A stretch of DNA of 64,000 nucleotides from the NCBI GenBank assembly GCA_017461445.1, contig JAFTXW010000003.1, forward strand, positions 1 through 64,000. The letters run 5' to 3'. The notes under the pieces are model-generated. The model was not told the origin of the DNA. It searched no databases and saw nothing but the letters and a program-made list of their open reading frames with translations. The translations under genes were made by a program, and so were the position numbers. Below, one piece after another: positions 7,842 to 16,998 of the stretch. The DNA is from Oscillospiraceae bacterium. GTDB taxonomy: Bacteria > Bacillota > Clostridia > Oscillospirales > Oscillospiraceae. The first letter of the stretch is position 1. Each line of letters opens with the position of its first letter.

Positions 7842-8987
7842 TTACCCCACCGCGCCGGTGGGGGCGGTGGCTTCGGGGGCCGTTGCGGCGGAGGCGTCGT
7901 TATTGCCGGTGTTGCTCAGCTCCTGCCGGGCGGCGGCCTCGGCCTTCTGGGCCTCCATTACCTCCGCCACGCTGATGGGACGCAGAACGCTGTAATCGCT
8001 GTAGCGGGTATCGTTGGTCTCAGCGACGAACACCAGCCGAACCTGGGTATCCTCCACCGAAGCCTGGGCAGCCTTGGCACCTACGCTGGAAGCATCCACA
8101 TTTTCCAGGTACATACGGGTTCGGCCCTCGGGCAGGGTGAAGGAGGCGTCATTGACGCAGAAGGACAGGGTAAAGCCATCGCTGGCGGTGTTTTCCGCCA
8201 GCTTCTGGGCGCACTCCACCAGCGCGGCGGTCTTGTCACCCTTGAAGATATACTTCTCGCTGGTGGGGAAGCGGAAGTCGGTAAGCACCACTTCCTTGAA
8301 GCCCATGGCCTTCAGTTCATTGATAATGGAGCTGATCCAGTTCTGCACGGACAAATTGGTGGGATCCAGCCAGTAATAACCGCTTTCGTCGGCCCACAGG
8401 CCTGCTTTGCTCAGCATATACAGGCCGTTGGAAACGTGGTTCAGGCCGTAGTTGTAATCCCGGAAGGCGGAAATGCGGGCGATGGTGTAGAAGCCCTTGG
8501 CGTTCATGTCCGATACCAGGTCGTCCACCTTGCTGACCTCCACGCTCTGGGACAGGATCGCGTCCTCTAAGTGGGAGGTATAGTAGAAGGAGCCGTAGCC
8601 GCCCTTCATATCGATCATAATGGGTGTGCCGCTGGCCAGGGGCTTCAGCTTGTTCCACAGGCCCTCCAGGCTGTTGGTCAGGTCGTCGGAATCGATGAAG
8701 TAGCCGTCCAGGGCTTTCAGCTCGTTGCTGGTCTCGATGGCGTTTGCACCCTCGTTATAATAAATGGTGATGCCGGTGCCGCCGGCCTCCGGGGGGACGG
8801 CAACCTCACCGATAATGTCATTGGCGGAGATATTCAGATCCAGGGTTGCCTTGTCATCGGTGTAGACCACATAACGCTCGATCCAGATGACCCAGCAGAA
8901 CCACACGATGATAAAGACCAAAAACAATGCCAGGGCCACGGTGCCGATCATATTCAGCCGCCGCCTGGTCCGGTAGGGTATGTTCAT
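7842..8987 (-). CDS. Putative glycoside hydrolase, DUF4015 family, membrane-anchored
   Basis: An N-terminal hydrophobic helix (about residues 13-35) anchors a 381-residue extracytoplasmic protein. The central domain shows the TIM-barrel-like pattern of the DUF4015 putative glycosidase family: PIMIDMKGGYGSFYY, ARISAFRDYNYG, a WLDPTNLSVQNWI segment and KEVVLTDFRFPT, where acidic residues at strand ends are likely catalytic. The C-terminal 35 residues are Ala/Thr/Pro-rich and probably disordered. The substrate is unknown; family members are assumed to act on cell-wall or capsule carbohydrate. It lies downstream of prmA on the same strand. Confidence 0.75.
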   Translation of the reverse strand: MNIPYRTRRRLNMIGTVALALFLVFIIVWFCWVIWIERYVVYTDDKATLDLNISANDIIGEVAVPPEAGGTGITIYYNEGANAIETSNELKALDGYFIDSDDLTNSLEGLWNKLKPLASGTPIMIDMKGGYGSFYYTSHLEDAILSQSVEVSKVDDLVSDMNAKGFYTIARISAFRDYNYGLNHVSNGLYMLSKAGLWADESGYYWLDPTNLSVQNWISSIINELKAMGFKEVVLTDFRFPTSEKYIFKGDKTAALVECAQKLAENTASDGFTLSFCVNDASFTLPEGRTRMYLENVDASSVGAKAAQASVEDTQVRLVFVAETNDTRYSDYSVLRPISVAEVMEAQKAEAAARQELSNTGNNDASAATAPEATAPTGAVG

Positions 8988-9030
8988 AGGTTTTGCTCCT
9001 TTGGTGATTTATGGTATTCGCGTAGGGGGG

Positions 9031-9960
9031 TTACCGCTTTGCGGCCACGCACCGCCAGTCCTCTTTTTCTTTGACCATAGTCACGGTCAGTCCGGCATTT
9101 TTCAGGGCGGCTTTTACATCTTCCAGCCGCACATCCAGAATGCCGGAGCAGATGAGGGTGGTGTGTTCCCCCAGGAAGCCCGGCAGGATGGGAGCCAGGC
9201 CGATGATCACATCCGCCACGATATTGACGAGAACCAGATCGTATTCCTTCGCCGCAAGGCTTTCCATCAGGGCCTTGTCCTCGGTGACGTTGCCCGTCAG
9301 GGCGGTGAATTCCGGGGCAGCGTAGCCGTTGTAGGCAGCGTTCTCCCGGGCGATGTCCTCGGCCTTGGGGTCGATGTCGATGCCCACAGCACTTTCCGCT
9401 CCCAGCCGCAGGGCGGCAATGGAGAGGATGCCGCTGCCGCTGCCCAGATCCAGACAATGAAACCCGGGGTTCACCACAGCCTCCATGGTCTCCATGACCA
9501 TCTGGGTGGAGGGGTGGGCACCGGTGCCGAAGGTCAGGCCCGGGTCGAGAATCACCGGCAGACGGTCTCCCGCCTGATCCGCCAGCCAGTAGGGCAGGAC
9601 GATGAGCTTTTCGCCGATCTCCTGGGGAGGGTAGCTGTCCTTCCAGCTTTCCTCCCAGTTGGTTTCAGGGAGCGGGGCAGACTTCATTGTGAGCCCCAGC
9701 CGCTGCACCTCTGCCTCCAGCCGCTTCATCCCGGCGGTGTCGGTGTCCTCCAAGTACAGCTTGATGCGGGAAAGGCCCTGGAGCCTTTCCTGTAATTCTT
9801 CGTCAACGTAATCCCAGTAGGCCCGGTTTTCTTCCAGGAAGGTCTCAAACTCCTCCTGATCCTCAATGACCAGATCAGAAAACCCCCGGGCGGTCAGGTT
9901 GGTCACCACGGAATCGATCTTTTCCGCAGTGGTATCTATCGTAATTTCCAGCCAAGCCAT
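9031..9960 (-). CDS. prmA: Ribosomal protein L11 methyltransferase PrmA
   Basis: An S-adenosylmethionine-dependent enzyme that methylates ribosomal protein L11. The SAM-binding motif I is CLDLGSGSGILSIAAL, preceded by the family motif GTGAHPSTQM, and a VNIVADVI motif follows. The length of 309 residues is typical. The ATG at 9960 follows GGAGGATATTGCC, while the longer frame to 9990 has no ribosome-binding site. In Firmicutes prmA is often near dnaJ; here it is not. Confidence 0.93.
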   Translation of the reverse strand: MAWLEITIDTTAEKIDSVVTNLTARGFSDLVIEDQEEFETFLEENRAYWDYVDEELQERLQGLSRIKLYLEDTDTAGMKRLEAEVQRLGLTMKSAPLPETNWEESWKDSYPPQEIGEKLIVLPYWLADQAGDRLPVILDPGLTFGTGAHPSTQMVMETMEAVVNPGFHCLDLGSGSGILSIAALRLGAESAVGIDIDPKAEDIARENAAYNGYAAPEFTALTGNVTEDKALMESLAAKEYDLVLVNIVADVIIGLAPILPGFLGEHTTLICSGILDVRLEDVKAALKNAGLTVTMVKEKEDWRCVAAKR

Positions 9961-10054
9961 GGCAATATCCTCCAATACATGCTGTTCCAATTTATATTGT
10001 ACCGCAGGAACGGAAAAATGGCAACGGAAAAAGTCTTAATTTTTTGTGTCCTAC

Positions 10055-10083
10055 TTCCTATTTTGGGGAAAGTGGTATATAAT
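10055..10083 (+). promoter_or_regulatory. Candidate promoter before the YfmF-YfmH-Lgt operon
   Basis: A perfect -10 TATAAT (10078-10083) has only a weak -35 TTCCTA (10055-10060) at 17 bases. The palindromic repeat at 10112 lies between this site and the first gene, so it would be transcribed as leader RNA. Confidence 0.4.
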
Positions 10084-10111
10084 ACTCACTATAACACTTT
10101 TTTACAACACC

Positions 10112-10252
10112 GTAGGGGAGGGGCATGACCCTCCCGCCAAAAATCCGTCAGGATTTTTGGATTTCCCGAAGGGAAATAAATCATATATCGTCTGGCGGCG
10201 ATTTGATTTTGCCTTTGGCAAAATCACCGGGAGGGTCAAGACCCTCCCCTAC
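10112..10252. repeat. Modular GGGAGGGTC-capped palindromic element
   Basis: The outer caps GTAGGGGAGGGGCATGACCC and GGGTCAAGACCCTCCCCTAC are inverted. Inside are smaller hairpin modules: AAAAATCCGTCAGGATTTTTGG, TTTCCCGAAGGGAAA, and GATTTTGCCTTTGGCAAAATC (each a self-complementary unit). The same modules recur at 13697, 31653 and 46947 and, in other combinations, at 34616 and 59143. Confidence 0.85.
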
Positions 10253-10278
10253 GATGCCTTACGATACAAGGAGAAGCT

Positions 10279-11544
10279 ATGATCGAAACCAAAACCTTAC
10301 TCCCCGGCGTGACCCTTCGGTGCTGCCGGGATACCCGGTTCAAGCAGGGCTGTCTGAGCATCCAGCTGGTACGGCAGATGGATACCGGGGAGGCTGCCAT
10401 GAACGCGTTGCTCCCCAATGTGCTGCTGCGGGGCACCAACCAAAATCCCGACCTGCGGGCCATCACCCACCGCCTGGACGAATTGTACGGAGCCTCCGTC
10501 AGCTCCCTGGTGCGCCGGGTGGGCGACTACCAGACCGTGGGCCTTTACTGCGGCTTCATGGATGACCGCTTCGCCCTGGGCGGTGACCGGGTCTTTGCCC
10601 CCATGGTGGCCTTTCTGGAGGAGCTGCTACTGGATTCCCCCACAAAACAGGGCGGCTTCCTGCCGGATTTTGTGGAAAGCGAGAAGAAAAACCTCATTGC
10701 CACCATCGAATCGGAATTAAACGACAAGCGGGCCTACGCCCTGGGGAAGCTCCTGAAAACCATGTGCCGCTGTGACACCTTCGGCCTTCCCCGGCTGGGT
10801 GAGCCGGAGCAGGTGGCAGAAATCACCCCGGTACAGCTTTACGAGCACTATCAGAATATTCTCCGCGTCAGCCCCATGGAAATTTTCTATGTGGGCAGTG
10901 CGGAAAGCGAACAGGTCACGGAGCTGCTGCTGCCCATGCTGCGCAGGCTCCCCCGCACCCCCGAGGCTCTGGCTCCCCAGACCGGCTTCCACCCCTGCGA
11001 GGGCCGGGATGTTATGGAAACCATGGAGGTAGCCCAGGGAAAGCTTTGCCTGGGCTTCACCACCCCCATCACCAACCGCTGCCCCGAATTTCCCGCCATG
11101 CAGGTGCTGAACACGGTTTTCGGCGCGGGCATGACCTCCAAGCTCTTTATGAATGTCCGGGAAAAGCTGTCCCTGTGCTACAGCATCGGCTCCGGGTACT
11201 ACGGCACCAAGGGCATCGTCACCGTCAGCGCGGGCATCGACTTTGACAAGGAGCAGACCGCCCGGAAGGAAATATTCCGGCAGCTAGCTGCCTGCCAGCG
11301 GGGCGAGATCACCATGGACGAGCTGACCGCCGCCAAAGAAGCGATCCTTTCCAGCCTGCGGGCCACCCACGATTCCCCCGGCTCCATCGAAAGCTACTAC
11401 GCCACCGCCGCCTTAAGCGGCCTCGGCATGACCCCGGAGGCCTATATGGCCGCGGTGAAAGCGGTGACCCTGGCGGACGTGACCGCTGCCGCCAACACCG
11501 TGCAATACCACTCCGGCTATTTCCTGAAAGGAGGGAGCCAATGA
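10279..11544 (+). CDS. yfmF: Peptidase M16-like protein, YfmF type (non-catalytic partner)
   Basis: The 421-residue protein has the two-domain M16 fold pattern but lacks the HxxEH zinc motif, so it is the inactive partner of the following gene. In Bacillus subtilis the equivalent pair (YmfF/YmfH, named YfmF/YfmH in some databases) is linked to the 5-aminopentanol modification of elongation factor P. Segments such as VLLRGTNQNPD and the C-terminal SPGSIESYYA are characteristic. It starts after AAGGAG, and its stop overlaps the start of yfmH by four bases. Confidence 0.85.
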   Translation: MIETKTLLPGVTLRCCRDTRFKQGCLSIQLVRQMDTGEAAMNALLPNVLLRGTNQNPDLRAITHRLDELYGASVSSLVRRVGDYQTVGLYCGFMDDRFALGGDRVFAPMVAFLEELLLDSPTKQGGFLPDFVESEKKNLIATIESELNDKRAYALGKLLKTMCRCDTFGLPRLGEPEQVAEITPVQLYEHYQNILRVSPMEIFYVGSAESEQVTELLLPMLRRLPRTPEALAPQTGFHPCEGRDVMETMEVAQGKLCLGFTTPITNRCPEFPAMQVLNTVFGAGMTSKLFMNVREKLSLCYSIGSGYYGTKGIVTVSAGIDFDKEQTARKEIFRQLAACQRGEITMDELTAAKEAILSSLRATHDSPGSIESYYATAALSGLGMTPEAYMAAVKAVTLADVTAAANTVQYHSGYFLKGGSQ

Positions 11545-12830
11545 AGCCCGTTTACTACCCCGAATTGGACGAGACCCTCTGCCTGGGTGTGCTGGAAAAT
11601 GGCCTGACGGTGGCTGTGGTGCCCCGGAAGGGCTTTACCAAAAAGCTGGCCTATTTCGTCACCGATTACGGCTCCATCCATACGGAATTTGAATACGAGG
11701 GGCAGCATTACGAAGCCCCCGCGGGCGTTGCCCACTACCTGGAGCACAAACTCTTCGACATGCCCGGCGGACGGGATGTATCGGCGGAATTTGCCGCCAT
11801 GGGTGCCATGACCAACGCCTTCACCAGCTACGACATGACCGCCTACTATTTTTCCTGCACCGAGCATTTCGACGACTGCCTGAGGCTGCTGCTGGAATTT
11901 GTGTCCACCCCTTATTTTACGGAGGAAAGCGTAGAAAAGGAGCGGGGCATCATCGATCAGGAGATCGGCATGAACGAGGATGCTCCGGAAAGCGTCATTT
12001 TTGAGCAGCTGATGCAGGCCATGTATGAAAACCACCCCATCCGGGTGCCCATCCTGGGCACCTGCGAGACCATCCGGGAAATCACCCCGGAGGTGCTGAC
12101 GCTCTGCCACAGGGCTTTCTACACCCCCGGCAACATGATGCTGTGCGTCGTTGGCGACGTGGACCCGGAGGGGGTTGCGGATATTGCCCGGGAAGTGCTG
12201 GGCACGGAAGCCGCCCCCCGGGGCATCCGCCGGAAATCCTGGCCCGATACCATGGACTGTCCCCAGTCCCTGACCCAGCGGGAAATGGAAGTTGCCATGC
12301 CCATGTTCAACCTGGCCTTCAAGTGCGAGCCTTTGGGGGACGGGGAGGAGGCCATTCGGCAGGAGATGGTGGCAGACCTTGCCGCCGAAGCCCTGTTCGG
12401 CGAATCCTCGGAGCTGTATCTGCGGCTGTACGAGGAGGGCATCATCGATTCCTCCTTCGGCGGCGGCTTTGAGACCCTGGACGGCTGCGCCATGCTGCTG
12501 TGCTCCGGCGACAGCGACGACCCGGAGGCCCTCCGGGATGCCATCCTGGCCCAGGCGCAAAAAATCACAGCGGAGGGCATCCCCCAGGACGCTTTCCTGC
12601 GGATGAAGCGCAGTGCCTTCGGCCGCCGTGTCCGGGGGCTGGACAGCTTCGACGCCACCTGCTTCCGGGTCTGCGCCTACCACCTGTCCGGCTTCGACTA
12701 TTTCCGCTTCCCAGAGGTCTACCAGAAGATCGAAGCGGAAGAGATCTGCGATTTTCTCCGCCGGGTGGTAACGCCCCAGCGGTGCAGCCTTTCCATTATC
12801 GATCCTATTGAAAAGGAGGAGGACGCATGA
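11541..12830 (+). CDS. yfmH: Peptidase M16 family protein, YfmH type (catalytic)
   Basis: This is the catalytic member of the pair. The inverted zinc motif HYLEH is at H65-E68-H69, and the downstream glutamate region EKERGIIDQEIGM is present. The length is 429 residues. It starts inside the end of yfmF (ATGA) and its own stop overlaps the lgt start, so the three genes are translationally coupled. The assigned role, associated with elongation factor P modification, comes from the family and is not shown by this sequence. Confidence 0.87.
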   Translation: MKPVYYPELDETLCLGVLENGLTVAVVPRKGFTKKLAYFVTDYGSIHTEFEYEGQHYEAPAGVAHYLEHKLFDMPGGRDVSAEFAAMGAMTNAFTSYDMTAYYFSCTEHFDDCLRLLLEFVSTPYFTEESVEKERGIIDQEIGMNEDAPESVIFEQLMQAMYENHPIRVPILGTCETIREITPEVLTLCHRAFYTPGNMMLCVVGDVDPEGVADIAREVLGTEAAPRGIRRKSWPDTMDCPQSLTQREMEVAMPMFNLAFKCEPLGDGEEAIRQEMVADLAAEALFGESSELYLRLYEEGIIDSSFGGGFETLDGCAMLLCSGDSDDPEALRDAILAQAQKITAEGIPQDAFLRMKRSAFGRRVRGLDSFDATCFRVCAYHLSGFDYFRFPEVYQKIEAEEICDFLRRVVTPQRCSLSIIDPIEKEEDA

Positions 12831-13687
12831 CCCCTGCCAATTATTCCACCATTTCCTTCCCAGCTCTGGGTATTGAGGTGAATCCGCCCAGAGTTCTGGA
12901 GATCGGCCCCCTGACCGTCCATTACTATGGCCTGATCATCGCCGTGGGCCTGATGCTGGCGGTGCTCTACGCCCTGCGGCGCAGCAAGGAATTTGGCCTG
13001 AAAGAGGACGACATTCTGGACGGCGTGCTGTGGGTGACACCCTTCGCTATTGCTTGCGCCCGGGCCTACTACTGCATCTTCTCCTGGGAAGAGTACGCCC
13101 CCGACCCCATTTCCGTGCTTTACATCTGGAACGGCGGGCTTGCCATCTACGGCGGCGTGCTGGGTGCCATCGTGGGCGTGATCGTGTTCTGCCGCATCAA
13201 AAAGATACGGATCTCCACAGTGCTGGACCTGGTGCTGCTGGGCTTTCTCATCGGCCAGTGCATCGGCCGCTGGGGCAACTTCATGAACCGGGAGGCCTTC
13301 GGCGCGGCCACCGATGCCTTCACCCGCATGGGACTGTACAACACCGTAACAGGAGCATGGGAATACTACCACCCCACCTTCCTGTATGAATCCCTCTGGA
13401 ACCTCTGCGGCTTCCTGATCCTCCATTTCCTCTCCAAAAAGCGGAAATACGACGGTCAGATCGCCCTGAGCTACGCCGCCTGGTACGGCCTGGGCCGCTG
13501 CATCATCGAGGGACTGCGAATGGACAGCCTCTACTGGGGCCCCTTCCGGGTCAGCCAGTGGCTGGCAGGCCTCAGCTGCATCGCCGCCCTGGCAGTTCTG
13601 GCCTGGCTAAGTTTGAAGAAGCATGATCCTAAGGAATTGTGGGTCAATAAAGTGGTCCCGGAGTCCGAAAAGCCGAAAAATAATTAA
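12827..13687 (+). CDS. lgt: Prolipoprotein diacylglyceryl transferase Lgt
   Basis: An integral membrane enzyme that transfers diacylglyceryl from phosphatidylglycerol to the lipobox cysteine of prelipoproteins. It has about seven membrane segments, and the Lgt signature GRWGNFMNREAFG appears near residue 146, preceded by NGGLAIYGG. The length is 286 residues. Its substrates in this window would include the lipoproteins at 15884, 28418 and 34776. It is coupled to yfmH by an ATGA overlap. Confidence 0.95.
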   Translation: MTPANYSTISFPALGIEVNPPRVLEIGPLTVHYYGLIIAVGLMLAVLYALRRSKEFGLKEDDILDGVLWVTPFAIACARAYYCIFSWEEYAPDPISVLYIWNGGLAIYGGVLGAIVGVIVFCRIKKIRISTVLDLVLLGFLIGQCIGRWGNFMNREAFGAATDAFTRMGLYNTVTGAWEYYHPTFLYESLWNLCGFLILHFLSKKRKYDGQIALSYAAWYGLGRCIIEGLRMDSLYWGPFRVSQWLAGLSCIAALAVLAWLSLKKHDPKELWVNKVVPESEKPKNN

Positions 13688-13696
13688 AGAAACATT

Positions 13697-13839
13697 GTAG
13701 GGGAGGGTCTTGACCCTCCCGCCCAAAATCCGTCAGGATTTTGGGATTTCCCGAAGGGAAATAAATCATTACGATCGCCTGCGGCGACGTGATTCTGCCT
13801 TGAGGCAAAATCACCGGGAGGGTCAAGACCCTCCCCTAC
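13697..13839. repeat. Modular GGGAGGGTC-capped palindromic element
   Basis: GTAGGGGAGGGTCTTGACCC and GGGTCAAGACCCTCCCCTAC caps surround the modules CCGTCAGGATTTTGG, TTTCCCGAAGGGAAA and GATTCTGCCTTGAGGCAAAATC. It lies just after the lgt stop codon. Confidence 0.85.
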
Positions 13840-13863
13840 TGTACAACGATCCTTTCCACGGAA

Positions 13864-13900
13864 AACGCCCTCTGCTTGATGGAAGCAGGGGGCGTTCTTA
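13864..13900. terminator. Bidirectional terminator between lgt and the ABC transporter
   Basis: AACGCCCTCTGCTT and AAGCAGGGGGCGTT form a long stem with ATGG in the loop. There are T-rich tails on both strands, so it can serve both lgt (+) and the minus-strand transporter operon. Confidence 0.75.
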
Positions 13901-13902
13901 TT

Positions 13903-14697
13903 TTATTCCGCGCTGAACAAAATTCGGTCATTGTCCACGCCCTGGTTATGGAAGGCGTGGAGGAGGTCGTCGGTGGTCATGTTTTGACGGGTCTCCCCGT
14001 CCAGCTCCAGGACGATTCGCCCGTCCTTCATCATAATGGTGCGGTTGCCCAGCTGGAGGGCGGAGGACACATTGTGGGTGATCATCAGGCAGGTGATATT
14101 GTTTTCCGCCACGATCTTCTTGGTCAGTTCCAGCACCTTTTCCGCCGTAGCGGGGTCCAGAGCAGCGGTGTGTTCATCCAGAAGCAGCAGCTTGGGGGTG
14201 ACCAAGGTCGCCATCAGCAGCGTCAGAGCCTGCCGCTGTCCGCCGGAGAGAAGGCCCACAGGATTGCTCATGCGATCCTCCAGCCCCAGTCCCAGCTGGG
14301 CCAGCCGCTCCCGGAAGTCCGCCCGGTCACTTTTTGTGATGATAGAGAAGGGAGAATGGCGGCTGGATGCCCGCATGTAGGCCAGAGCCAGATTTTCCTC
14401 GATGGTCATATTGGGGGCGGTGCCCTTCAGAGGGTCCTGGAACATTCGTCCGATGACCTTGCTGCGCTTATAGTCGGGCATATTCGTGATATTCTGCCCA
14501 TCCAGCCGGATGGTGCCGCTGTCCACGGTGAAGCTGCCCGCAATGGCGTTGAACAGAGTAGATTTACCCGCACCGTTGGAGCCCAGGATGGTAACAAAAT
14601 CGCCCTTTTCCAGATGCAGGCTCAGGTTTGTCAGGGCCGCCTTTTCGTTGACGGTGCCGGGGTTGAAGGTTTTGGAAATATTCGTAATTTTCAGCAT
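13903..14697 (-). CDS. ABC transporter ATP-binding protein (predicted tryptophan importer)
   Basis: The 264-residue ATPase has Walker A GSNGAGKS at about residue 39, the signature LLSGGQRQALTLLMA, Walker B KLLLLDEHTAAL and the switch histidine MITHN. The glutamate normally following Walker B Asp is present (DEH). It overlaps the permease gene by seven bases. Because the operon is led by a T-box with a TGG specifier, the substrate is inferred to be tryptophan, as for TrpXYZ-type systems of streptococci. The start at 14697 follows GGGAGGAAACG. The longer frame upstream is a shadow of the permease gene. Confidence 0.88.
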   Translation of the reverse strand: MLKITNISKTFNPGTVNEKAALTNLSLHLEKGDFVTILGSNGAGKSTLFNAIAGSFTVDSGTIRLDGQNITNMPDYKRSKVIGRMFQDPLKGTAPNMTIEENLALAYMRASSRHSPFSIITKSDRADFRERLAQLGLGLEDRMSNPVGLLSGGQRQALTLLMATLVTPKLLLLDEHTAALDPATAEKVLELTKKIVAENNITCLMITHNVSSALQLGNRTIMMKDGRIVLELDGETRQNMTTDDLLHAFHNQGVDNDRILFSAE

Positions 14698-15584
14698 CCG
14701 TCGTTTCCTCCCTTGGTTGCGGGCTTGAAGCTGCCCTGGATGGCAGGCAGGCCGATGGCGAGAGCCACGATCACGGCGGAGATCAGCTTCAGGCATTCGC
14801 TGGGCAGATCCAGCCGCAGGGCGATGGCGATGATAAAGCGGTACAAAATGGAGCCAAGAATTGCGCCCAGAACTTTCAGCCCGGTTTTTCCCCTGGGCAG
14901 GAGCGTCTCGCCAATGATCAGGGAGGCCAGGCCGATGATGACCATGCCGGTGCCCAGATTGATGTCGGCAGTCTTCTGGTACTGGGCCAGCACCGCACCG
15001 GAAAGGGCCGTCAAGGCGTTGGACAGGCACAGGCCCACAGTAACGGTGAAGGCGGTGTTGATGGAGGAGGCCCTCACCATATCAGGATTGTCGCCGGTGG
15101 CCCGGATGGAAAGGCCCAGCCGGGTTTTCAGGAACAGCACCAGCAGAACGCCGCAGATAACCGTAATGACCAAGCTGGGGATCAGCTTATAGCCGACCCC
15201 CAGGTAAGGCTTCACGAGGGTAAACAGGGTGTCGGTCTTCATCATATTCACATTGGAGGAGAAGCCCATGACCGCCAGATTCACGGTGTACAGGCCCGTA
15301 TTGGTGATGATGCCCGCCAGAATGGAGGGGATGCGGAACTTTGTCTGCAGGGCGGCTGTCACCGCGCCCGCTGCCGCGCCTGCCAGCATAGCGGCAGGGA
15401 GAGCCAGCAGGGGATGCCCGGCCACGGCCATGGTAGCGGACACAGCGCAGCCCAGGGTGAAGGTACCGTCGGTGGTCATGTCGGCAATGTTTAGAATGCG
15501 GAAGCTCAAAAACAGTGCCAACGCCACCAAAGCATATACAAATCCCAATTCCAGGGCACTCATTATCACAGCGGTTGAGATCAT
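14691..15584 (-). CDS. ABC transporter permease (predicted tryptophan importer)
   Basis: A 297-residue membrane protein with about eight to nine hydrophobic segments. It contains the branched-chain-type permease motif LNIADMTTDGTFTLG near residue 30 and the EAA-like loop IGETLLPRGKTGLKVLGAI near 225. This permease family pairs with PF04392 substrate-binding proteins. The start at 15584 follows AGGAGT; the frame to 15740 runs into the intergenic repeat and is not used. It lies in an operon with the substrate-binding protein upstream and the ATPase downstream. Confidence 0.88.
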   Translation of the reverse strand: MISTAVIMSALELGFVYALVALALFLSFRILNIADMTTDGTFTLGCAVSATMAVAGHPLLALPAAMLAGAAAGAVTAALQTKFRIPSILAGIITNTGLYTVNLAVMGFSSNVNMMKTDTLFTLVKPYLGVGYKLIPSLVITVICGVLLVLFLKTRLGLSIRATGDNPDMVRASSINTAFTVTVGLCLSNALTALSGAVLAQYQKTADINLGTGMVIIGLASLIIGETLLPRGKTGLKVLGAILGSILYRFIIAIALRLDLPSECLKLISAVIVALAIGLPAIQGSFKPATKGGNDGC

Positions 15585-15599
15585 AAACAGGACTCCTTT

Positions 15600-15885
15600 G
15601 AATGCATAATGCAAAGCGCAGAATGCAGAATTAATACTACTTTTTATGAGAAATCTTTCATTTCTAATAAAAAGGGCACTGCCTAACGGCATTGCCGATT
15701 TTGCTATTTTCGAAAAGAAAATAGCAAAATCCCGTCTCATATGATTCTCATATCAAAACTTCAATTCTTGCGAATTAAAGGTTCTAATTGAAAATCAGTA
15801 TAAAATGTATGGAAAGAATTGCGGTATCCCCTTCGGAGATTTTCCGAAGGGGATACATCATTTTGCATTATGCATTCCGCATTTT
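15600..15885. repeat. Intergenic bracket element filling the space between permease and binding-protein genes
   Basis: The arm AATGCATAATGCAAAGCGC with GCAGAATGCAGAATT lies beside the permease ribosome-binding site. The inverted arm TTTTGCATTATGCATTCCGC lies directly after the binding-protein stop codon TAA. The interior, about 220 bases, contains smaller hairpins (TTTGCTATTTTCGAAAAGAAAATAGCAAA as stem pairs, and ATCCCCTTCGG with CCGAAGGGGAT). No gene is seen in this 299-base gap within the operon. Confidence 0.6.
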
Positions 15886-16861
15886 ATTCGCCGGTCACGA
15901 CTTCCTTGACGGTGTTCGCCATGGTGGAGAACACGCTGTAGTCGATGCCCAGTTGGTCGGCAGTCTCGGTGTTGACGGTGATGATGCCGCCGTCCATGAC
16001 GTGAAACGCGGGAATTTCACCGCCCATCAGGATGTCGAAGGCCATGTCGGCGGTCTTGGTGCCCAGCTCGGTGTAGTTGACACCGCAGGTGGTGAAGGCA
16101 CCAGAGAGTACGAAGGAATCCGCACCGGTGTAGTGGGGGATGCCCGCCTCATTCAGTGTCTCAGCAACGGAAGCCTCGGCAGCCATGATGGCATTGTCGG
16201 TGGGGGTGAACACAGCGTCTACCCGGTCTACCATAGCGGCAGCGGCGGAGATGACCTCACCGGCGGTGGTACCGGTCTTTTCCAGATAGGCGATGCCCTT
16301 GGCATCCAGATATTCCTTGGCCTGGGCAATGGGGGTAGCGGAGTTGGGCTCGGAGTTGGAGTACAGCAGGCCCACGGTCTGGATGTCGGGCTGGGCGGCC
16401 AGCATCATGTCCAGGATGAAGGCGGTATTCAGAGCATCGGAGGTGCCGGTAACGTTAGCGTGGCCCGTCAAGCCGGTGGATTCGGGATCGGAAACGGCGG
16501 CGTAGACGATGGGAATGTCGGTGCCCTCGGCGGCGGTGATCATGCACTGGGCGGCAGTGGTGGCAATGGGGATCAGCATATCCACGCCGTCGGAAACAGC
16601 CTCGGTGCCGATCTGGTTCAGGATGGAGCTGTCGTTCTGGCCGTTGAATTCGTCGATCTGAATGGTGATACCCTTTTCTTCTGCCAGGGCGTTCAGCTGG
16701 GCAATGATGGCTAAACGGATCTCATCCAGAGAGGAGTGATCCAGCTGCTGGACGATGGCGACATGGTAATCGACAGTCTCAGGGGCAGTGCTGCTGCCGC
16801 AGCCGGACAGCAGGGAAGCGATCATAATAACGGAAAGAATGAGAGAAATAACCTTTTTCAT
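15884..16861 (-). CDS. ABC transporter substrate-binding lipoprotein (predicted tryptophan importer)
   Basis: The 325-residue protein has a lipoprotein signal peptide ending in LLSGCG, so Lgt would modify the cysteine at about residue 20. The mature part matches the ABC_sub_bind family (PF04392): IVQQLDHSSLDEIRLA, a VGLLYSNSEPNS segment and PIVYAAVSDPESTGLTG. Family members bind aromatic or branched amino acids. The ATG at 16861 follows AAGGAGA. It is the first long gene of the operon, about 115 bases downstream of the T-box terminator, which is the main argument for tryptophan as the ligand. Confidence 0.9.
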   Translation of the reverse strand: MKKVISLILSVIMIASLLSGCGSSTAPETVDYHVAIVQQLDHSSLDEIRLAIIAQLNALAEEKGITIQIDEFNGQNDSSILNQIGTEAVSDGVDMLIPIATTAAQCMITAAEGTDIPIVYAAVSDPESTGLTGHANVTGTSDALNTAFILDMMLAAQPDIQTVGLLYSNSEPNSATPIAQAKEYLDAKGIAYLEKTGTTAGEVISAAAAMVDRVDAVFTPTDNAIMAAEASVAETLNEAGIPHYTGADSFVLSGAFTTCGVNYTELGTKTADMAFDILMGGEIPAFHVMDGGIITVNTETADQLGIDYSVFSTMANTVKEVVTGE

Positions 16862-16908
16862 AATAAAATCTCCTTGACATAATATGGTTGCGAAACGATC
16901 TGTTGCCG

Positions 16909-16974
16909 TTGTCATTCTGCATTCTGCATTCCTGCAAAGCAGGGCCGCCATCGTTTCCCCGGTAATTTCTTCAT
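16909..16974 (-). other. Short leader ORF with repeat-derived end, between T-box and binding-protein gene
   Basis: After AAAGGAGT the ATG at 16974 opens a 20-codon frame (MKKLPGKRWR...) that ends at a TGA at 16912. It contains a single Trp codon, and its last residues (MQNAE) lie in an AATGCAGAATGC repeat arm. It may be a real leader peptide or the remains of an older gene start cut off by the repeat. No coding support beyond the ribosome-binding site is visible. Confidence 0.3.
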
Positions 16975-16998
16975 GATAAACATACTCCTTTCGGAAAT

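Noticed and set aside
10046..10282. A plus-strand frame within the repeat before yfmF
   Set aside because: It consists largely of a palindromic repeat that appears many times in other frames; similar frames occur at each copy.
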